DNA of 64,000 nucleotides from Pseudomonas sp. BGI-2 (lineage in GTDB: Bacteria; Pseudomonadota; Gammaproteobacteria; Pseudomonadales; Pseudomonadaceae). This document shows positions 59,514 through 64,000 of this stretch, piece by piece. Position 1 is the stretch's first letter; the number at the start of each line of letters is the position of its first letter. Location: NCBI RefSeq assembly GCF_004310295.1, contig NZ_SISB01000028.1:1-64000 (forward strand), read 5' to 3'. A program made the position numbers and the translations under genes. The notes under the pieces are model-generated. The model worked only from the letters and a program-made list of their open reading frames with translations, was not told the origin of the DNA and did not search any database.

Positions 59514-60374
59514 TTAGGCGGTGGTGTCGAGGCTCAGGTGCAGGTTGTCGATCAACCGCGTGGTGCCCAGGAACGCCGCTACCAGAATCACCAGATCCCG
59601 ATCCTCCGGGGTCGCCGGGCGCAAGGTTTGCGCATGACGAATCTCCAGGTAATCGGTGCGCAAACCCGCCGCTTCGAGCTGCTTGAACTGTGCGTCGATC
59701 AGCGCCGGGAAATCTCGCTCTCCCTGTTTGATCGCCTCGGCCATCTGGCTCAGGACGCGATACACCACTGGCGCAACGGCCCGTTGCTCTTCACTGAGGA
59801 AACCATTGCGCGACGACAGCGCCAGGCCATCGGCCGCACGCACGGTCGGTTCGCCAATGATCTGGACCGGCATGTTCAAGTCATGGACCAGGGATTTGAT
59901 CACCGCCAGTTGCTGGAAGTCTTTCTGGCCGAAGATCGCCAGGTCAGGCTGGACCATGTTGAACAGCTTGCTGACCACCGTCGCCACCCCTTCGAAATGC
60001 CCGGGACGGCTGGCGCCGCACAGGCCTTCGGAGAGTTGCGGGACGCTGACGCGGGTCTGGCCGGTCATGCCGTCGGGGTACATTTCTTCAACGGCTGGCG
60101 CGAACAGCAAGTGGCAGCCGGCCTCGAGCAGTTTCTCCTGGTCAGCGGCCAGGGTGCGCGGGTATTTGTCGAGGTCTTCGCCAGCGCCGAATTGCAGCGG
60201 GTTGACGAAAATGCTCGCGACCACGAAATCCACCCGTTGGGTCGCTTTGGTAATCAGCGCGATATGGCCGCTGTGCAGGTTGCCCATGGTCGGCACGAAG
60301 CCGATGCGCTTGCCTTCGTTGCGGGCACGGGCCACGGCGGCCCGCAGTTCGCGTACGGTTTTTACGGTGTTCAT
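59514..60374 (-). CDS. panC: Pantothenate synthetase
   Basis: A 286-residue ligase joining pantoate and beta-alanine with ATP. The nucleotidyl-transferase motif is VPTMGNLHSGHIALI, with FGQKDFQQLAVI and ALSSRNGFLS further on. ATG 60374 overlaps the panB stop by 4 bp. With panB and panD, the window holds the full route from ketoisovalerate and aspartate except ketopantoate reductase. Confidence 0.97.
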   Translation of the reverse strand: MNTVKTVRELRAAVARARNEGKRIGFVPTMGNLHSGHIALITKATQRVDFVVASIFVNPLQFGAGEDLDKYPRTLAADQEKLLEAGCHLLFAPAVEEMYPDGMTGQTRVSVPQLSEGLCGASRPGHFEGVATVVSKLFNMVQPDLAIFGQKDFQQLAVIKSLVHDLNMPVQIIGEPTVRAADGLALSSRNGFLSEEQRAVAPVVYRVLSQMAEAIKQGERDFPALIDAQFKQLEAAGLRTDYLEIRHAQTLRPATPEDRDLVILVAAFLGTTRLIDNLHLSLDTTA

Positions 60375-61171
60375 GCAGAGAATCCGTGTTCGATCCCAGG
60401 GAAGGTTACTGCTTTGACTTCTGTGACGTAGGCGCTGAGTGCAGCTTGAATGCTGGTTTGGCCGTTCATGAAGTTCTTTACGAATTTTGGCACGCGGCCG
60501 GTAATGGACAGACCGAGCATGTCGTGCAGAACCAGGACCTGGCCATCGGTGTCACTGCCGGCGCCGATGCCGATCACCGGAATACCCACTGCCTGGGTGA
60601 TTTCCTGGGCCAGTTCGCTCGGTACGCACTCGAGCAGCAACATGGAGGCACCGGCCTGTTCCAGGGCGATGGCGTCGGCACGCATCTGTCGTGCCTGGTT
60701 CTCGCTGCGGCCCTGGACTTTGTAGCCCCCGAGAATGTTCACCGATTGCGGCGTCAGCCCCATGTGCGCGCACACCGGGACGCCACGTTCGGCCAGCAGA
60801 CGGATCGAGTCCGCGAGCCACAATGCCCCTTCAACCTTGACCATGTGTGCACCGGCCTGCATCAACAGGGCGCTGTTGGTCATGGCTTGTTCGGTGGTGG
60901 CGTAGGCCATGAACGGCAGGTCGGCGAGGATCAGCGCATCGGCGTTGCCGCGTTTGACGGCTGCCACGTGGTAAGCCATTTCGGCGGTGGTCACCGGCAG
61001 GGTGCTGTCGTGACCTTGCAAAACCATGCCGAGGGAGTCGCCCACTAGCAGCACTTCGACGCCAGCCTCATTGCAGGCGTGGGCGAAGGTCGCGTCATAG
61101 CAGGTCAGCATGGTGATTTTTTCACCTTTTTGCTTGAGACCTTGCAGAGTAGTCAGGGTGATGGCTGGCAT
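60371..61171 (-). CDS. panB: 3-methyl-2-oxobutanoate hydroxymethyltransferase
   Basis: A 266-residue TIM-barrel enzyme that forms ketopantoate from ketoisovalerate and methylene-tetrahydrofolate. Signatures are MLTCYDATFAHACNEAG, LLVGDSLGMVLQGHDSTLPV and GIGAGSDTDGQVLVLHDMLG. ATG 61171 (MPAITLTTLQGLKQ) gives the family length; an upstream codon at 61186 is possible. It is translationally coupled to panC. Confidence 0.97.
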   Translation of the reverse strand: MPAITLTTLQGLKQKGEKITMLTCYDATFAHACNEAGVEVLLVGDSLGMVLQGHDSTLPVTTAEMAYHVAAVKRGNADALILADLPFMAYATTEQAMTNSALLMQAGAHMVKVEGALWLADSIRLLAERGVPVCAHMGLTPQSVNILGGYKVQGRSENQARQMRADAIALEQAGASMLLLECVPSELAQEITQAVGIPVIGIGAGSDTDGQVLVLHDMLGLSITGRVPKFVKNFMNGQTSIQAALSAYVTEVKAVTFPGIEHGFSA

Positions 61172-61433
61172 GAAAAAGTTCCTCATTCAGGCGCTGTGGA
61201 AACTACTGCGAGTAACGCGCGTGATTCTTCGTTAAATACAGGCGTACGGTCTGTTGTCGTGCTTTTAAGGCCTGGATTGCGCCCTTCAATGCCGTGTTGG
61301 CGGCAGCGGGACGCCTATAGTCGTGAGGAGAACTCGGGAAGTCAATTGCATGTGTTACCGCATTGTTACGCGTGGGGTGTTACCGGGGTAACTGATGCGT
61401 TTCAGCAGTCGGGATCTGGCTATGCACTATTTT
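61172..61433. other. Intergenic region between panB and folK
   Basis: About 260 bp with no credible reading frame or hairpin terminator; GTTAC/GTAAC strings recur (TGTTACCGCATTGTTACGCG, GTGTTACCGGGGTAAC). The panB promoter is expected here, but no clear -35/-10 pair is seen. Confidence 0.35.
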
Positions 61434-61525
61434 TGTAGGAGCGAAGCTTGCTCGCGAAAGCGGTGTGACAGTCGACATAAATATTGGATGTCAGTGCGCT
61501 TTCGCGAGCAAGCTTCGCGCCTACA
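61434..61525. repeat. REP/BIME palindrome
   Basis: TGTAGGAGCGAAGCTTGCTCGCGAAAGCG pairs with CGCTTTCGCGAGCAAGCTTCGCGCCTACA, with a single mismatch. The spacer carries GACAGTCGACATAAATATTGGATGTCAG. It lies just 3' of folK. Confidence 0.9.
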
Positions 61526-61540
61526 GGGGAATGGTGGCGT

Positions 61541-62020
61541 TCAGGGGAGGCGTTCCAGGCCGACGAACGGGCAGGCGACGAGTAACTCCTTCAGGCTGCG
61601 GCCATCAGGTAGGCGCAAACCCGCAGGCGCCAGTTCAGCCAGCGGATACAGAACGAAGGCCCGCTCCTGCATGTGGTAGTGAGGCACCTTGAGGCGCGGT
61701 TCGTCGATCAGCCGATCGCCAAACAGCACGATATCGAGGTCCAGCGTGCGTGGGCCCCAGCGCTCAAGACGCTCGCGGCCTTGTTCGTTCTCGATGGCTT
61801 GCAGCGCATCAAGCAGGTCCAGCGGCGCGAGCGTGCTGTCGAGGGCGGCGACCGCGTTGGTGTAACGCGGTTGGCCGGGCAGGAGTGAGTCGCTTTGATA
61901 AAACCCGGACACCCCGACCAGTTCGGTCTGCGGCAACTGCGCCAGCGCCTCGACGGCGCTGCGCAATTGTTCGGCGGGGTCAGCCAGATTGCTGCCCATG
62001 CCGATGTAGATGCGTTCCAT
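61541..62020 (-). CDS. folK: 2-amino-4-hydroxy-6-hydroxymethyldihydropteridine pyrophosphokinase
   Basis: A 159-residue HPPK enzyme of folate synthesis that transfers pyrophosphate from ATP to the pterin. Signatures are RIYIGMGSNLADP, PRYTNAVAAL and the HPPK motif RWGPRTLDLDIVLFG. It starts 3 bp after the pcnB stop, the conserved pcnB-folK arrangement. Confidence 0.96.
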   Translation of the reverse strand: MERIYIGMGSNLADPAEQLRSAVEALAQLPQTELVGVSGFYQSDSLLPGQPRYTNAVAALDSTLAPLDLLDALQAIENEQGRERLERWGPRTLDLDIVLFGDRLIDEPRLKVPHYHMQERAFVLYPLAELAPAGLRLPDGRSLKELLVACPFVGLERLP

Positions 62021-62023
62021 GGA

Positions 62024-63424
62024 TTACTCGCCCGTGGCACTCGGTGCGCCAGCCGCACGTTTGCGCTTGGCGCCACCGCTGCGGCGACGTTTGCGTGGAG
62101 CGCCGGTGCCTTCATCCTTGCCGCTGAGGTCGCGGATCATGTCGCGACGTTCACTGTCGTTGGCGTCCTGATAGTCGGTCCACCATTCGCCCAGGCCATC
62201 GGTCTGCTCGCCGGCGCTTTCACGCAGCAGCAGGAAGTCGTAACCGGCGCGGAACCGCGGGTTGTCCAGCAACAGGTCCGCACGCTTGCCGCTGCGGCGC
62301 GGAAGACGCTCCTGCATGTCCCAGATCTCGCGGATCGGCATGGTGAAACGTTTCGGAATCGCAATCCGCTGGCACTGTTCGGCAATCAGCTCGTGAGCCG
62401 CTTCCTGCATCGCCGGAATCGGCGGCATGCCCCGTTCTTGCAGACGCAGTACGCGGGCCGGCAGGGCAGGCCACAGCAAGGCTGCGAACAGGAATGCCGG
62501 GGTCACCGGTTTGTTCTGTTTGATGCGCAGGTCGGTGTTGGTCAGCGCTTCGCTGATCAAGGTGTGGGTGTACGTCGGGTTGTATTCCAGCGCCTCGGCA
62601 CTGGCCGGGAACAGCGGGTCGAACAACTGCAGGTCGACCAGCATCTCGAAGGTGTCCGCGGCATGGCCGGAGAGGAACAGCTTGAGCACTTCTTCGAACA
62701 GACGGGCTGAAGGAATCTCGCGCAGCATCGGCGCCAGGTCGCGGATTGGCGCGGCACTGTGCTTTTCGATGCCGAAATTCAGCTTGGCGGCGAAGCGCAC
62801 GGCTCGCAGCATCCGTACCGGGTCTTCCTGGTAGCGTTGCTTCGGATCGCCGATCAGGCGGATCAGGTGATTGCGGATGTCGTGTACGCCGTTGGCGTAA
62901 TCGAGGATGCGTTCGCTGACCGGATCGTAATACAAGGCGTTGATGGTGAAGTCGCGGCGTTGCGCGTCTTCTTCCAGCGTGCCGTAGACGTTGTCGCGCA
63001 GGATGCGCCCGCTCTCGTTACGGGAAGACTGGTTGGTATCTTCTTCCTCGTCGTTTTGCGGGTGATTGGCGCGGAAGGTCGCGACTTCGATGATTTCGCG
63101 GCCAAAGTGGATATGCACCAGTTTGAAGCGGCGACCGATGATCCGCGCGTTGCGGAATTCGGCTCGAACCTGTTCAGGCGTGGCGCTGGTCGCGACGTCG
63201 AAATCTTTCGGCGTGATGCCGAGGAGCATGTCACGCACGCAGCCGCCAACCAGGTAGGCCTGGTAACCAGCGTTCTGCAGGCGTTCGACGATGTTCACCG
63301 CATAACGGCTGAATTGGGCCTTTTGCAGCGAGTGTTGGCCGCTGTTTAGCACTTCAGGCGTACTGCGAATGTGTTGCGTATGACGCTTGGGAGAACGGAA
63401 TGACTGGAACAACTTCTTCAGCAT
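62024..63424 (-). CDS. pcnB: Poly(A) polymerase I
   Basis: A 466-residue nucleotidyltransferase that adds poly(A) tails to RNA for decay. The catalytic motif is YLVGGCVRDMLLGITPKDFDVAT. RRDFTINALYYDP and EDPVRMLRAVRFAAKL follow, and the C-terminus is a basic RNA-binding tail (APRKRRRSGGAKRKRAAG). ATG 63424 (MLKKLFQSFRSPKRH) is preferred; 63433 is 3 codons upstream. It lies downstream of crcZ in the same direction. Confidence 0.96.
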   Translation of the reverse strand: MLKKLFQSFRSPKRHTQHIRSTPEVLNSGQHSLQKAQFSRYAVNIVERLQNAGYQAYLVGGCVRDMLLGITPKDFDVATSATPEQVRAEFRNARIIGRRFKLVHIHFGREIIEVATFRANHPQNDEEEDTNQSSRNESGRILRDNVYGTLEEDAQRRDFTINALYYDPVSERILDYANGVHDIRNHLIRLIGDPKQRYQEDPVRMLRAVRFAAKLNFGIEKHSAAPIRDLAPMLREIPSARLFEEVLKLFLSGHAADTFEMLVDLQLFDPLFPASAEALEYNPTYTHTLISEALTNTDLRIKQNKPVTPAFLFAALLWPALPARVLRLQERGMPPIPAMQEAAHELIAEQCQRIAIPKRFTMPIREIWDMQERLPRRSGKRADLLLDNPRFRAGYDFLLLRESAGEQTDGLGEWWTDYQDANDSERRDMIRDLSGKDEGTGAPRKRRRSGGAKRKRAAGAPSATGE

Positions 63425-63593
63425 GGGATGCACTGTTTGAAGGAATGTTCGGCCATAACGAAGAATGACCGCATGATGGGCGGGGATTCTAGCATTTAGT
63501 CAGGGGATGGTGTAGGAAGCTGCGCAAGCGCTTGAAGGGCATATCTGGAAAGCGCGGTCCCTGTAGCACCTGCTACAAGGCTCAAACGCCAGA

Positions 63594-63965
63594 AACTACA
63601 AGGGGAGCCGAAGCTCCCCAAGAAAGTAGTTGCATGCTCTATTTTTATTTTTTTGATTCGGGCTTTTTGTTTTTGTTAAGTGCCCTCGCCATGAAGTTTT
63701 TCCTTCATGACCCTCCCAATCGGGAGCCAAGAGCAAACGGATTGCTTTGGTCGCTGTGCTGCAGTGATCTTGCGATCCAACCAGTTCAGGCACTGTCTTA
63801 TGACAGTTTTTTATTATTCTCGGCCTGGTCGTGGGGCAAGCCCCAAATACAACGCCTCTCCAAAAGAATCAGTTAGCTGCGCCTCTCGCCGTCTTGTTTT
63901 TATTGTGCGTGAGTCGATTCGTCTTATTTTTATTGTCTTGTGCATTGCTTGTTATTGTTCTTGTA
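63594..63965 (-). ncRNA. crcZ: CrcZ small RNA (Hfq/Crc decoy)
   Basis: A roughly 370-nt RNA that titrates Hfq/Crc and so relieves carbon catabolite repression; its transcription depends on CbrB and sigma-54. On the minus strand at least five A-rich CA motifs occur, e.g. AACAATAACAAG, AATAAAAATAAG, AATAAAAACAAG, AACAAAAACAAAAAG and AAAAAAATAAAAATAG. The position between pcnB and the expected cbrB (outside the window) is the conserved crcZ locus. The 3' end is a GGGGAGC/GCTCCCC hairpin at 63602-63619 followed by T-rich sequence. The 5' end is inferred from the promoter. Confidence 0.9.
63595..63619 (-). terminator. Terminator of crcZ
   Basis: On the minus strand GGGGAGC, loop TTCG-type, GCTCCCC followed by TTGTAGTTT. 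It forms the 3' end of the sRNA, about 170 bp upstream of pcnB. Confidence 0.8.
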
Positions 63966-63973
63966 CTGAACAT

Positions 63974-63993
63974 ATAGCAGGGTGCGTGCCAAC
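63974..63993 (-). promoter_or_regulatory. Sigma-54 promoter of crcZ
   Basis: On the minus strand TTGGCACGCACCCTGCTATA has GG and GC exactly 10 bp apart and the TGGCAC block. Predicted start is near 63965. CbrB enhancer sites would lie beyond the window edge. Confidence 0.88.
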
Positions 63994-64000
63994 TTTTGTG

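Noticed and set aside
63532..63876. A 114-codon plus-strand frame at the right edge
   Set aside because: It lies opposite crcZ; the minus strand has a sigma-54 promoter, A-rich motifs and a terminator, so the frame is incidental.
1..64000. CRISPR arrays, prophage, integrase or complete insertion sequence
   Set aside because: No regularly spaced direct repeats, phage genes, integrase or transposase frames were seen; all repeats are palindromic elements without coding capacity.

Overview
The window is a chromosomal segment of a gamma-proteobacterium of the genus Pseudomonas, most likely the P. fluorescens group. The evidence is gene order (fklB-ispB-rplU-rpmA-obg-proB; murJ-ribF-ileS-lspA-fkpB-ispH; pilS/pilR; clpB-tRNAs; yacG-coaE-pilDCB/pilA; pgi-panDCB-folK-pcnB-crcZ), the Pseudomonas-only families DUF6482, DUF3094, DUF1780, DUF2790 and PP0621, and many REP/BIME palindromes with the GTAGGAGCGAAGCTTGCTCGCGAA arm typical of fluorescent pseudomonads. 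Most genes are housekeeping, with no phage, no CRISPR and no complete insertion sequence.

Layout. 1-2.3 kb: a truncated gene, a DUF6482 protein, the FKBP isomerase FklB, a small gene behind a near-perfect Fur box, and a YjdM/PhnA zinc ribbon. 2.4-7.4 kb: ispB divergent from rplU-rpmA, then obg, proB and a CreA-like protein. 7.6-15.6 kb: rpsT(-), murJ, and ribF-ileS-lspA-fkpB with overlapping or abutting ends, then ispH. 15.6-26.3 kb: type IV pilus genes, with fimT alone on the minus strand, fimU-pilV-pilW-pilX-pilY1-pilE on plus, thiO, and pilS-pilR on minus. 26.4-32.2 kb: bamD divergent from rluD-pgeF, then clpB behind a heat-shock promoter. 32.4-32.9 kb: tRNA-Asn, tRNA-Pro, tRNA-Lys and a second identical tRNA-Pro. 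33-37.2 kb: a decayed chemoreceptor, a small EF-hand protein with two EGKCG motifs, ndh, DUF3094, MOSC and DUF1780 genes. 37.3-41.3 kb: an accessory-looking aromatic-acid uptake operon (AAHS permease, BenE permease, OprD-family porin) with its own operator. 41.3-48.2 kb: small genes, yacG-coaE-pilD-pilC-pilB(-) and divergent pilA. 48.3-56.8 kb: a MITE-like element, a BON protein, DUF2845, DUF748, an RlmI-like methyltransferase, a DUF2236 protein and acetyl-CoA synthetase. 57-64 kb: pgi, panD, panC-panB, folK, pcnB and the sRNA crcZ running off its sigma-54 promoter at the right edge.

How the parts connect. The window holds pilin (PilA), minor pilins, assembly ATPase (PilB), platform (PilC), prepilin peptidase (PilD) and the PilS/PilR regulators; pilA carries a sigma-54 promoter that PilR would activate. 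crcZ, the RNA that sequesters Hfq/Crc, lies in the same window as an aromatic-acid transporter operon whose ribosome-binding sites carry A-rich Hfq/Crc (CA) motifs and whose promoter carries two 21-bp-phased XylS/BenR-type half-sites. panB, panC and panD together make pantothenate; coaE finishes CoA.

Most notable: (1) the XylS/BenR-like operator plus CA motifs on an uptake operon with no catabolic genes beside it; (2) a 226-bp element with perfect 18-bp terminal repeats resembling IS4 ends, inserted in the pilA terminator with a 13-bp target duplication; (3) an orphan secreted EF-hand protein with tandem EGKCG motifs like those of MNIO-modified copper-binding peptides; (4) two further long palindromic elements. 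Comparisons with P. aeruginosa PAO1 are from memory, not from an alignment.
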